In this document: positions 8,200-16,210 of the stretch, in pieces
Layout of the letters: every line of letters starts with the position of its first letter
Position numbering within the stretch: the stretch's first letter is position 1
Assembly: GCA_900752815.1 (NCBI GenBank)
Contig: CAADWS010000112.1
Location: forward strand, 1 to 24,296
DNA length: 24,296 bases
Direction: 5' to 3'
From: Bacteroidaceae bacterium
GTDB taxonomy: Bacteria > Bacteroidota > Bacteroidia > Bacteroidales > Bacteroidaceae
Made by a program: the position numbers and the translations under genes
The notes under the pieces: model-generated
Databases searched by the model: none
Seen by the model: only the letters and a program-made list of their open reading frames with translations
Told to the model about the DNA's origin: nothing

Positions 8200-11100
8200 A
8201 TGACACGAAGAAAGGACCGTAAGACTATACCTGCATGGATGCTGATGCTTCTGCCGGCATTCGGCATGATGTCATGCATTGACAATGCATACGACCTGGA
8301 CAAGGATATCGATCTTTCGGTATCCGTCGGAGGTAATACACTGGTCGTTCCCATTGGCGACACAGAAGTCATCACCATGGATAAACTCATCGAAGAATCC
8401 GACAATCTGCAACTCAACGAGGAAGGTATCTACTCCATCCGGGAAGAAGATGTCATTGACGACGTGGAAATCAAGGTGGACGCCGTAAAAATCAGCGTTG
8501 ACCATACCACGGTAGACCCCATACTGGTCGACCTCAACGGAAAGACCGACATTGAACCGTTCGCAATTGCCGAACAGCGGCATTCCTTCCTCTCGGAAGC
8601 AACGCCGCTTCGAATCGACGAAAAGGACATGCCGGACATCAATCTCGGAGATACTCAGGAAGTTGTCGCCGCTGCCGGACAGCCCGTTGACAGGCATTTC
8701 CGCTATAGCCTGAACAAGGAAATCAAAGTTTCCTTCCAGCCTTCCACATTCGACAATCTGAAGGAAATCAACGCCGTCTATTTCGGTGAAGGCAACCAGA
8801 TGCAGGCGGCACAGGTAGAGGTACGCGCCGCAGAACTGGGGCAGCTGCTGCAGACGGGCAGCCAGATGAGCATCGAATCCCTGCAACTCGACTTCCCCGA
8901 AGGCTTTGTTCTCGCGCTTGACAATAACTATGGCGGCAGCGTCAGCGTGGCCGGCCGCACGCTGAAAGTAAGCCGGAAGGCACTCCAGCTCAACGAAGAC
9001 CTCACCATCCGCTTCTACGTAGAGAAGTTCATTCACTATTTTGACATTAACCATACCGACTTCAGCGGACAGATAACCTACTCCATCGACTTCGCCGTGA
9101 AGGGGACTTTCAAGCCGCAGAGCAACCAGAAGGCCAATTTCTATTCGGGCCTGAACGGTCCGGCGTTCACTTTCCGTCAGGCCGAGGTGGTAGCCAAGGA
9201 CATCCGCAGCACCGTCAGCCCCGGCCAGGTGGATTTCAAAGCCGACATCACCGGCCTCGACGACCTGAAGTCCGTCAAGACCGTACGCTTCAAGGCCGGC
9301 ACCCACTTGCGGCTGACTTTCGACCGTACGAACCTTCCGCTCGATTTTACGACAGGAAGCAAGTTCCTGCTCAGCCTGCCCCGCGCCGTACAAATCAACA
9401 CTGCCGCCCTGCCGGCAGGAGTGGCCTACCGCGCCGACAGCCATTCGCTCAGCATTGACGCACAAACCTTCAAGGGCGAAGGGCAAGCAGAAATGCGCAT
9501 CGGCATCAACGCCCTCGACTTTACGAAGGAATCGGCCACCGGACGCCCCGTCGTCAACGGCGCCATCCACATGAACGAAGCCATGCGTTACCACGCCGAA
9601 GCTACGGCCAACGGACAGACCCTGCAAAACACCTTCGTGCTCAAAGGAGGCGAACTGATGTTTGCCGGTCATCTGCTCAATTTCAGCCGGCAGACCGACT
9701 TTACCTGCAACTATGCCGGCAACAGCGGCAACCACGTTGAAGTGGAAAGCGCCAATGTCATTGTCAAGTCCGTATCTTCCGACATCAACAGCCATGCCAA
9801 CATTGAAATAGAGGAGGAAAACATCGCTAAGGAACTGAAGGCCATCAAGCAGGCATATCTGGCCAACGGACAGCCCACCCTGCTCACCATCAAGGTCGAC
9901 TTCCGCGAAATGCCTTCCGACATCCGCAAGGGTCTCCAGTTCTCCGACGTCAAAATCAGTCTGCCGCAGTTCATCCTCTTCGCCGACCAGCCCGACATCG
10001 ACGAGAATAATGTCATGACCATCAATGACAGTTTCGTTCCCGGCCCCGGCAACCTGTATACTTATGTCAAGACCGCCCGCGTCCTCGGCATCGACCTGAC
10101 CCGCATCGACGCTTACAAGGAGAAGGGACTTGTCATCGGCGACGACCGCAAGCTTGTCATTCCGAGCGAGTACACCGGCATCAGCGTGGAGGGTACGGTC
10201 AAGACCACCGACGGCGAGGAAATCAACTCCAACGGCATTGCCGACTTCAACATCTATCCTACGGTCGAAATCGCTGAAATGACCGTCGGAAAGGTTGTCG
10301 GCACCGTAGCACCCGACATTGAGCCGGTAAGCGAAACGGTGAAACTGAATCTTGAGGACATGGACTTCCTTCAGAACGACGAAACGGAAATCCTCCTGCA
10401 AAATCCTGTTATCAACATCAGCCTGACCAACCCCGTGGGCGTACCGGTGACGCTCGACATGAAGCTGAGCGGCTACAAGAAGGGCAGCAACACCCCCATT
10501 GAAGGCGCAGAAGTGAGTGCCAGCAGCACAACGCATCCGGGCTTCCGGCTCAACCCCGCCCGCGACGGCCAGCCCGTCACCACCAACCTGCTCATTTCGA
10601 GACAACCCGTTGACGTGGCGCCCGGCGACGGACTGACGGAGAACGTCAACGTGGTTATCCCCAACCTGTCCGACCTGCTCAAGCGGCTGCCCGACGAAGT
10701 GCGCTTCAACATCAACGCTGCCGCCGACCAGAATGCCGACCACACCATCGACATCACTCCCACGAGCAACGTAAACGGCCAGGAGCAGGCACAGTTCCTC
10801 ATCACCGGCAACTACGACGTCACGGTGCCGCTCACCTTCGAGACCCTGCACGTCAACTACACCGACACCATCGACAATCTGCAGGCCGACATGGAAGATG
10901 TGCTCGACATCGCCACCTCGGCTGAGCTGGAACTGGAAGCAGAACTGATCAACACCCTGCCCATCGACCTGCATTTCAAAGCCACGGCACACGACATCGC
11001 CGCCCGGCCGCTCAACAGCATCCGCGCCACCATCTATGCTGACGGCGAGGAAGACGGCATCATTCCCGGAGTCAGCATCGAAGGTCAGAGCACCCTCACG

Positions 11101-11283
11101 CCCGTCCGCATCGTATTCGAGGCAAAAGACCGCGAGGAACTGAAGCAACTCGACAAAGTCTTCCTCAACCTCAAGGCCGAAGCCAACGAAACGAAAAGCG
11201 GCATTTCGTTGAAAGCAAGCCAGAGCGTACAGTTCAAGAACATCAGCCTGCGCATCAAAAAGGTAAATCTCGACCTCAACTGA
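8200..11283 (+). CDS. Large predicted lipoprotein of unrecognised family
   Basis: This 1027-aa protein begins with a basic N-terminus, a hydrophobic stretch and a lipobox ending MMSC, giving lipidation at Cys26 and export through the inner membrane. The residues after Cys26 (IDNAYDLDKDIDL) are acidic but do not form a clear surface-export signal. The rest is hydrophilic and looks rich in beta strands, with alternating polar/hydrophobic runs and a segment near residue 700 (PTVEIAEMTVGKVVGTV) that recalls repeated beta-sandwich modules; there are no other membrane segments. I recognise no catalytic motif. A DUF5723 gene starts 22 bp after its stop, so the two are almost certainly co-transcribed and may act together at the outer membrane. 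The start ATG at 8200 is fixed by the signal peptide. Confidence 0.85.
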   Translation: MTRRKDRKTIPAWMLMLLPAFGMMSCIDNAYDLDKDIDLSVSVGGNTLVVPIGDTEVITMDKLIEESDNLQLNEEGIYSIREEDVIDDVEIKVDAVKISVDHTTVDPILVDLNGKTDIEPFAIAEQRHSFLSEATPLRIDEKDMPDINLGDTQEVVAAAGQPVDRHFRYSLNKEIKVSFQPSTFDNLKEINAVYFGEGNQMQAAQVEVRAAELGQLLQTGSQMSIESLQLDFPEGFVLALDNNYGGSVSVAGRTLKVSRKALQLNEDLTIRFYVEKFIHYFDINHTDFSGQITYSIDFAVKGTFKPQSNQKANFYSGLNGPAFTFRQAEVVAKDIRSTVSPGQVDFKADITGLDDLKSVKTVRFKAGTHLRLTFDRTNLPLDFTTGSKFLLSLPRAVQINTAALPAGVAYRADSHSLSIDAQTFKGEGQAEMRIGINALDFTKESATGRPVVNGAIHMNEAMRYHAEATANGQTLQNTFVLKGGELMFAGHLLNFSRQTDFTCNYAGNSGNHVEVESANVIVKSVSSDINSHANIEIEEENIAKELKAIKQAYLANGQPTLLTIKVDFREMPSDIRKGLQFSDVKISLPQFILFADQPDIDENNVMTINDSFVPGPGNLYTYVKTARVLGIDLTRIDAYKEKGLVIGDDRKLVIPSEYTGISVEGTVKTTDGEEINSNGIADFNIYPTVEIAEMTVGKVVGTVAPDIEPVSETVKLNLEDMDFLQNDETEILLQNPVINISLTNPVGVPVTLDMKLSGYKKGSNTPIEGAEVSASSTTHPGFRLNPARDGQPVTTNLLISRQPVDVAPGDGLTENVNVVIPNLSDLLKRLPDEVRFNINAAADQNADHTIDITPTSNVNGQEQAQFLITGNYDVTVPLTFETLHVNYTDTIDNLQADMEDVLDIATSAELELEAELINTLPIDLHFKATAHDIAARPLNSIRATIYADGEEDGIIPGVSIEGQSTLTPVRIVFEAKDREELKQLDKVFLNLKAEANETKSGISLKASQSVQFKNISLRIKKVNLDLN

Positions 11284-11305
11284 CCCATTCCAAATTCGCA
11301 CTAAT

Positions 11306-12778
11306 ATGAAAACTTACATAAGACTGCTGTGGGCGGCAGCCCTCTCCGCCTCCTGCATCACCGCAGGCCAGGCACAAACCAACCATTCGGCCTATTTCCT
11401 CAGCGACTTTGACTACCGGCACGAACTCAACCCGGCCTTCGACGGCAAACGCAACTACATCAGTTTTCCGGCGCTGAGCAATCTCGGCTTCTACGCCGGT
11501 TCGTCGGTCGGTGTGTCCCACTTCCTGTTCCCCACAGCCGACGGCCAGCTCACCACCTTCATGAACGAAAGCGTGGACCGCAATGAGTTTCTCGACGCAC
11601 TCCCCAAAAACATCGGAGTCAACCTTTCGCTGCAGGAAACCCTGCTTGCATCCGGTTTTCATGCCTGGAACGGCTTCAACACCGTATCGCTGGGCCTCAA
11701 GAGCCAGAACTTCATCCATCTGCCCAAGGGACTTTTCTCCTTCATGAAGTCGCCCTCCAACAGCGAATACCAGCTGGAAGATTTCGGCGCCAGTTCGACC
11801 AACTACCTGGAGCTGGCGCTGGGCCACTCCCGGCAGATAGACGAGCGTCTGCGCGTCGGCGCCAAGGCCAAAATCCTTGTCGGTCTGGCCAAGATGTCGA
11901 TGATTATCGACGAGCTCAGCATCACCACTCAGGACGAGCGCTGGGCGGTCACACCCAAAGGCGCCCATCTCAAGTTCGCGGCCAAAGGACTCACCGTGCC
12001 TACCAAGGGAGAAACCGGCAACTACCAGGACAACGACTATGAACTTGACGAAAACGGCCAGCACACCGGTCCGCTGAAGCCCGGCACCGACGAGCAGATT
12101 TCCTATGAGGACATCGATTTCGACGCCGGCAGCCTCGGCCCCACGGGATGGGGTATGGCCTTCGACCTCGGCGCCGTCTACCGGCTGAACGACGACTGGA
12201 CCTTCTCGGCCGCATTGCTCGACCTCGGCTTTCTCACCTGGAAGAACGCGACGGAGGCCAGCATGAAAAATACTTTCGAGTTCGACGGTTTCCGCGAAAT
12301 CTCCGTAACCGATGACAACAAGGGGAACCAACTGGACCACCAGGTGGACCAACTAGTGGACGACCTGAGCGACCTGGCCAAGTTCAGCAAGGACGGCAAC
12401 AACGGACGCATCGGGCAGGGACTGGCCGCGACGCTCAACCTCGGCGCAGAATACACGCTCCCCGTTTACGACCGCCTGCGCTTCGGCTTCCTCTCGTCCA
12501 CACACATCCAGAAGTCGAACAGCTGGACCGAAGCCCGCTTCTCGGCCAACTACACCCCGGTTTCCATCTTTGAGATGGCAGTTAATTATGCCGTATCCAA
12601 ATTCGGGTCATCGGGCGGCGTTCTGCTCAACCTCTGCACGCCCTATGCAGGCTTTTTCGTCGGGTTCGACGCTCCGTTCACCAAGTTCGAACCTGCCTAC
12701 CACATTCCCGTCAAGCGCTTCGGCATGCAGCTGAACGTGGGTATCAACATCCACTTCGGGAAGAAGAACGAGGGATAG
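11306..12778 (+). CDS. DUF5723-type outer-membrane protein
   Basis: This 490-aa protein has a signal peptide (about residues 1-24, cleavage near GQA-QT). It has the pattern of a DUF5723/PorV-like beta-barrel: an early SDFDYRHELNPAF segment, many short amphipathic strands with aromatic girdle residues, and a C-terminal strand pair ending INIHFGKKNEG. Charged loops such as residues 230-275 probably face outward. No function is known for the family. It lies 22 bp after the 1027-aa lipoprotein gene and is the last gene before a new promoter at 12814, so the pair forms a two-gene unit. The DUF5723 assignment comes from overall resemblance, not a profile search. Confidence 0.8.
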   Translation: MKTYIRLLWAAALSASCITAGQAQTNHSAYFLSDFDYRHELNPAFDGKRNYISFPALSNLGFYAGSSVGVSHFLFPTADGQLTTFMNESVDRNEFLDALPKNIGVNLSLQETLLASGFHAWNGFNTVSLGLKSQNFIHLPKGLFSFMKSPSNSEYQLEDFGASSTNYLELALGHSRQIDERLRVGAKAKILVGLAKMSMIIDELSITTQDERWAVTPKGAHLKFAAKGLTVPTKGETGNYQDNDYELDENGQHTGPLKPGTDEQISYEDIDFDAGSLGPTGWGMAFDLGAVYRLNDDWTFSAALLDLGFLTWKNATEASMKNTFEFDGFREISVTDDNKGNQLDHQVDQLVDDLSDLAKFSKDGNNGRIGQGLAATLNLGAEYTLPVYDRLRFGFLSSTHIQKSNSWTEARFSANYTPVSIFEMAVNYAVSKFGSSGGVLLNLCTPYAGFFVGFDAPFTKFEPAYHIPVKRFGMQLNVGINIHFGKKNEG

Positions 12779-12813
12779 CCCCGAGAGGCTAACCCGCGGA
12801 GCCGGCCGGAAAC

Positions 12814-12845
12814 ATTGGCCGTCCCAAAAGAAAAACGTACCTTTG
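12814..12845 (+). promoter_or_regulatory. Promoter of the MATE leader
   Basis: ATTG (12814-12817), a 20-bp spacer and TACCTTTG (12838-12845) match the Bacteroidota promoter with one mismatch in the -33 box. TTGGCCGTCC at 12815-12824 recurs exactly in the -33 region of the promoter at 15144. Transcription should start near 12852. Confidence 0.7.
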
Positions 12846-12851
12846 CCGCAT

Positions 12852-12968
12852 CATTCCGGGTGCGGCAGCCTTCCGGCCTTCAGCACCGGAAGGCCCAGAC
12901 CCCACAGAGCCAGATAAAACGACAGGGCTGTCTCCCTTCTGCTTATCTGGCTCTGGCGTCGTTTTTTT
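12852..12968 (+). ncRNA. Structured leader or small RNA with terminator-like end
   Basis: The predicted RNA holds a 9-bp hairpin (12868-12876 with 12886-12894) and a perfect 13-bp stem, CAGAGCCAGATAA at 12905-12917 with its complement at 12943-12955. Six nucleotides later comes a run of seven U residues (12962-12968). AAAACGAC (12916-12923), overlapping the end of the left arm and the loop, can also pair with GTCGTTTT (12958-12965) that holds part of the U-run, so two conformations are possible. It is either a small RNA of about 117 nt or an attenuator of the MATE gene. I do not recognise a known riboswitch class. Confidence 0.5.
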
Positions 12969-12988
12969 ACCGGCCTGCCGCCACCCCT

Positions 12989-13026
12989 GGCTGACCGGTG
13001 CCCCGCCGGCGCGACACCGGTCAGCC
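12989..13026 (+). repeat. Second hairpin in the MATE leader
   Basis: GGCTGACCGGTG (12989-13000) pairs perfectly with 13015-13026 (12 bp, 14-nt loop). No U-run follows. It ends 30 nt before the MATE start codon. Confidence 0.8.
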
Positions 13027-13056
13027 GGTACCACTGTATCACAACCCTACACGACC

Positions 13057-14412
13057 ATGCAAAGAGACACCATCGACTTCAAGAACGACAACGTAGGCCG
13101 TCTGTTCCGGCGGCTCTTCCTTCCCACCCTCGTCGGCTCACTCAGCGTCTCGGCCATGACGGCCATCGACGGCATCTTCGTGGGCCACGGCATCGGCAGC
13201 GACGGAGTGGCCGCCGTCAACCTGGCCGTCCCCTTCTGGATGTTTTTCGCCGGCTTCGGCCTCATGATGGGCGCAGGCTGCTCGGTAGCCGCCGCCATCC
13301 ACTATTCCCGCAAGAAGCTGAAAGTGGCCCGCCTCAATGTCACGCAAGCCCTTGTCTTCGCCAGCATCGTCACGCTTGCCATCTGCACCCTCGTCATGCT
13401 CCTGCCCGGCCCCACGGCGCGCCTGCTCGGCGCCTCGCCCCGGCTCGAACCCATGGTGAGCCTTTACCTCCTGGGCATCATGCCCGGTTTCCTCTTCAAT
13501 GTGTGGGAAGTCATCGGCCTCTTCGTCATCCGCCTCGACGGGTCGCCCCGCACAGCCATGTGGTGTAACACCATCTGCGCCCTGGCCAACATTCTGTTCG
13601 ACTGGATTTTCGTCATCGTGCTCGACTGGGGCATATTCGGCGCGGCGCTCGCGTCGACCATCAGCCTGATCATCGGCGGCGGCATCGCCATCGTTTATCT
13701 CCTCTTCTTTGCCCGCTCCCTCCGCCTCATCCCCATCAAGCTCAGCCGCAAGAGCCTGATGCTTTCGCTGCGCAACGTGGGTTACCACTGCCGCATCGGC
13801 TCCTCGTCCATTCTGGGCGAAGCCACGCTGGCCCTGCTCGTTTTTGCCGGCAACCTCACCTTCATGCACTATCTGGGCGACGATGGCGTAGGCGCTTTCG
13901 GCATTGCCTGCTACTATCTGCCCTTCCTCTTCATGGTGGGCAACTCCATCGCCCAGTCGGCCCAGCCCATCATCAGCTACGACTACGGTCTGCGGCGCTT
14001 CGACCGGGTGCGGCAGACCCTCCGCCTGCTGGTGCTGACCTCCTTCCTGTGCGGACTCATCGTCACCGCCGCCTTCACCTTCCTGCCCCAATGGCTCGTG
14101 GGCCTCTTCCTCAGCCTCGACTCCCCGGCGGCCCGGATTGCCGTCGACGGATTCCCCCTCATCTCCACGGCCTTCATCCCGTTCATCCTCAATGTTGCCG
14201 TCGTGGGCTATCTGCAAAGCATTGAGCGGGTGCGTCCGGCCACGCTTTTTGCCCTGCTGCGCGGTTTCGTCCTGCTGCTGCCCAGTTTTCTGCTGCTGCC
14301 GGCCCTTCTCCACGTCCCCGGCATCTGGCTGGCGCTGCCTGCCGCCGAAACAGCCACGATGCTCGTCATCCTGGCCTATGCCTTCTACCGCCGGCGGCTC
14401 CGCAAGGCCTGA
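13057..14412 (+). CDS. MATE family efflux transporter
   Basis: This 451-aa protein has twelve hydrophobic segments arranged as two related halves, the usual MATE layout, and exports drugs or metabolites in exchange for Na+ or H+. The first half contains AMTAIDGIFVGHGIGSDGVA, the family's hallmark loop after TM1, and the second half has a matching QSAQPIISYDYGLRRFDRV block. It resembles the MepA-like branch; substrate is unknown. The ATG at 13057 gives a normal short cytosolic N-terminus. The gene follows a structured leader with its own promoter and is followed after 40 bp by a cysteine-hydrolase lipoprotein gene, probably co-transcribed. Confidence 0.93.
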   Translation: MQRDTIDFKNDNVGRLFRRLFLPTLVGSLSVSAMTAIDGIFVGHGIGSDGVAAVNLAVPFWMFFAGFGLMMGAGCSVAAAIHYSRKKLKVARLNVTQALVFASIVTLAICTLVMLLPGPTARLLGASPRLEPMVSLYLLGIMPGFLFNVWEVIGLFVIRLDGSPRTAMWCNTICALANILFDWIFVIVLDWGIFGAALASTISLIIGGGIAIVYLLFFARSLRLIPIKLSRKSLMLSLRNVGYHCRIGSSSILGEATLALLVFAGNLTFMHYLGDDGVGAFGIACYYLPFLFMVGNSIAQSAQPIISYDYGLRRFDRVRQTLRLLVLTSFLCGLIVTAAFTFLPQWLVGLFLSLDSPAARIAVDGFPLISTAFIPFILNVAVVGYLQSIERVRPATLFALLRGFVLLLPSFLLLPALLHVPGIWLALPAAETATMLVILAYAFYRRRLRKA

Positions 14413-14452
14413 CCCTCCGCCTGTTCATTTCCCATTTCTCCCCGCACCCGCC

Positions 14453-15091
14453 ATGCCCAGCCTCTCCCGCCTTTTTCCCGCGCTCCTGCGGTTGCTCCCC
14501 GCCGCCTTAGCCGTGGCTCTTTCCGCCTGCGGCACCCGCGAAGACAAGACGCCGGCCACCCTCCTGCCGCCCGACCTCGTGCTCAGGGCCGGCGACATCG
14601 TGTTCCGCCAGGGCGAAAGCCCCGCCAGCCGCGCCGTCCTGATAGCCGACCGCATCGGCGAATATTCGCACATCGGCATCGTAGCCAACTCGGGCGGACA
14701 ACCGTACGTCGTCCACGCCGTGCCCGACGAACCCGACTTTCCCGGCGACACGGACCGCATCAAGATGGAATCACCCGAAGAGTTCTTTTCCACCCGCCGC
14801 GCCGCCATCGGCCAGGTCATGCGCTGGCCCGACAGCATCGCAGCCGCCCGGGCTGCCGAAACGGCGCTGCGCCTCTACCGCAAAGGGCTACCTTTCGACC
14901 ATGAGTACAACGACGCCGACAGCACGTCCATGTACTGCACCGAACTCGTGCGCTATGCCTTCCGCAGCGCCGGCGTCAGCCTCGAAGGCACCCCCGCCCG
15001 GCGCATTCCCCTGCCCGGATTCAAATATCCCTGTTTTCTCCCGTCGTCGGTGGCACGCGCCGAAGGGCTGCAACTGCTGCGCGCCTTCTGA
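14453..15091 (+). CDS. YiiX/YebB-like NlpC/P60-superfamily cysteine hydrolase lipoprotein
   Basis: Starting at the ATG at 14453 the protein is 212 aa with a signal peptide and lipobox LSAC, lipidated at Cys26. The same frame is open further upstream but overlaps the MATE gene and loses the signal peptide, so I reject longer starts. The permuted papain-like fold is seen as GDIVFRQG, then YSHIGIV with catalytic His73, VVHAVPDE, and STSMYCTELVRYAF with catalytic Cys162. Relatives are thought to cleave amide or ester bonds in cell-wall peptides or lipids; the substrate here is unknown. It acts in the periplasm or at the cell surface. Confidence 0.85.
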   Translation: MPSLSRLFPALLRLLPAALAVALSACGTREDKTPATLLPPDLVLRAGDIVFRQGESPASRAVLIADRIGEYSHIGIVANSGGQPYVVHAVPDEPDFPGDTDRIKMESPEEFFSTRRAAIGQVMRWPDSIAAARAAETALRLYRKGLPFDHEYNDADSTSMYCTELVRYAFRSAGVSLEGTPARRIPLPGFKYPCFLPSSVARAEGLQLLRAF

Positions 15092-15143
15092 CCCGCAGCC
15101 CCGCCCGCCTCACGGCCGGCCTGCTGATTTTTAACCGGAAAAA

Positions 15144-15175
15144 TTTGGCCGTCCGGAGCAAATCGCCTATATTTG
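15144..15175 (+). promoter_or_regulatory. Promoter of the DUF4878-like lipoprotein gene
   Basis: TTTG (15144-15147), a 20-bp spacer and TATATTTG (15168-15175) fit the Bacteroidota consensus perfectly. Transcription should start near 15182, giving a leader of about 90 nt and ruling out the upstream TTG at 15173 as a start codon. Confidence 0.85.
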
Positions 15176-15271
15176 TCTCTATCCCAGCCGCAACCACAGC
15201 CTCCGCGCTGGCGGGAAGCGGCAGGATGCATGCATTATTTCTACAGTTTTAACACCTTAATCCTTTACCTC

Positions 15272-15673
15272 ATGATGAAAAACCTGATTAGAATCTTTAT
15301 CCTTTCCGCCGTACTCCTGCTGACCGGATGCGGCAGCAACCAACCCAAGGACCTGGCCCAGGATGCCATGACCTGCCTGCAAAAGGGCGACTACAGAGGC
15401 TATGTTGACCTCATGGCCGATGCTCCTGACGCCACCGCCGAAGAAATCGAGCAAGGCAAGGAAAACCTGGCCAACCTGCTCCAGGAAAAAGCCGGCGAAA
15501 GCATCAAACGGAAAGAAGGCATCAAGAGTTTCAAGGTGCTGGAAGAAACCGTGGATGAAGAAAAGGGAAAGGCCGAAGTCAAGATGGAAATCACCTATGG
15601 CAACGGCGACACCGACACCGACCTCCTGAAATTCCAGAAGGGAGAGGACGGAAAATGGTATCTGACTCTCTGA
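15272..15673 (+). CDS. Small DUF4878-like lipoprotein
   Basis: The 133-aa protein has a short signal peptide with lipobox LLTGC, lipidated at Cys20. The mature part (about 110 residues) has one or two helices with a DAMTCLQKGDYRGYVDLMAD segment followed by charged strands and a closing DGKWYL, the pattern of NTF2-like DUF4878 lipoproteins. Function is unknown. Two adjacent ATGs (15272 and 15275) are equally possible. The gene has its own promoter and the first terminator after it is at 15765-15804. Confidence 0.82.
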   Translation: MMKNLIRIFILSAVLLLTGCGSNQPKDLAQDAMTCLQKGDYRGYVDLMADAPDATAEEIEQGKENLANLLQEKAGESIKRKEGIKSFKVLEETVDEEKGKAEVKMEITYGNGDTDTDLLKFQKGEDGKWYLTL

Positions 15674-15722
15674 AAAAGCAACCGGAAAGCACAGGCGAAA
15701 TGCAAACGAATGTTAATACAAA

Positions 15723-15754
15723 TTTGGATTCCGGAATTTTCTGATGTATATTTG
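15723..15754 (+). promoter_or_regulatory. Promoter of a very short predicted RNA
   Basis: TTTG (15723-15726), a 20-bp spacer and TATATTTG (15747-15754) are a perfect consensus match. The -33 region TTTGGATTCCG (15723-15733) is repeated exactly at 24193-24203 in another promoter. Predicted start is near 15761. Confidence 0.8.
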
Positions 15755-15760
15755 CAATAG

Positions 15761-15804
15761 CCAGGGGCGTTGCGGCAGAAAAAGACTGCTGCAACGCCCT
15801 TTTT
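15761..15804 (+). ncRNA. Predicted RNA of about 44 nt, or terminator with embedded promoter
   Basis: A 14-bp stem (15765-15778 with 15786-15799, one G-U pair) with a 7-nt loop is followed by five U residues. It is an excellent intrinsic terminator and probably ends the lipoprotein transcript from 15673. Because a consensus promoter starts transcription only a few nucleotides before the stem, the same hairpin would also make up nearly all of a tiny RNA. Confidence 0.6.
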
Positions 15805-16090
15805 CCGTAGTTTTCGGCCGAAAGAGTCGGCTGGACAGAAAATCCGCGCCTTACTTTCGGAGAAAAAAGTCCGGCTTCCAGATTTTCCGTCGCCCCGAGT
15901 GATGATTTTCCACCTGCCTGCGCAGCGCCTGTCCCCTGCACGGCAGAGCCGCTTCGTTAAACTTTCATAAAAATGCAGCGCCGAAAAAACGGGCGCCGGA
16001 AACGCCGCAGCTCCCCACACGGAGGAGAACTCCGCACCGCGTCCCCACACTTCCGGCACAGGCCATACGACTGATTTTTTACCTTTTCGC

Positions 16091-16121
16091 TTTGTTCTTC
16101 GGCCGGCTTGCACTAACTTTG
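16091..16121 (+). promoter_or_regulatory. Promoter of typA
   Basis: TTTG (16091-16094), a 19-bp spacer and TAACTTTG (16114-16121) match the consensus. The leader to the ATG at 16211 is about 83 nt. Confidence 0.85.
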
Positions 16122-16210
16122 CACCTTAAAAACAGAGCAAGCCGGCCCGGAACGCCACAGCCGCAACGGCCACAAGGCGTCCGCCCGGCAGAAAATCAAG
16201 CCATCCCTAT

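Larger units (their letters stand above)
15674..16210. other. Intergenic region ahead of typA
   Basis: This 537-bp stretch contains the promoter/hairpin module (15723-15804) and the typA promoter (16091-16121). The 285 bp between them (15805-16090) show no gene, promoter or strong repeat that I can support; minus-strand frames crossing it have no plausible product. Confidence 0.65.

Noticed and set aside
8272..11301. A 1009-codon minus-strand reading frame antisense to nearly all of the 1027-aa lipoprotein gene
   Set aside because: It is a shadow frame caused by GC-rich codon use. It has no promoter or signal, reads as low-complexity Val/Gly/Asp/Leu-rich sequence, and the plus strand has a lipoprotein signal and an operon partner.
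13138..14313. A 391-codon minus-strand frame antisense to the MATE gene
   Set aside because: The composition is extreme in Glu, Gly, Asp and His, as expected for the complement of a hydrophobic membrane-protein gene.
14138..14452. Upstream extension of the YiiX-like ORF
   Set aside because: It overlaps the MATE gene in another frame and would bury the signal peptide and lipobox that begin at 14453.
15173..15271. Upstream TTG start for the DUF4878-like lipoprotein
   Set aside because: The TTG is part of the promoter -7 box and so lies before the transcription start.
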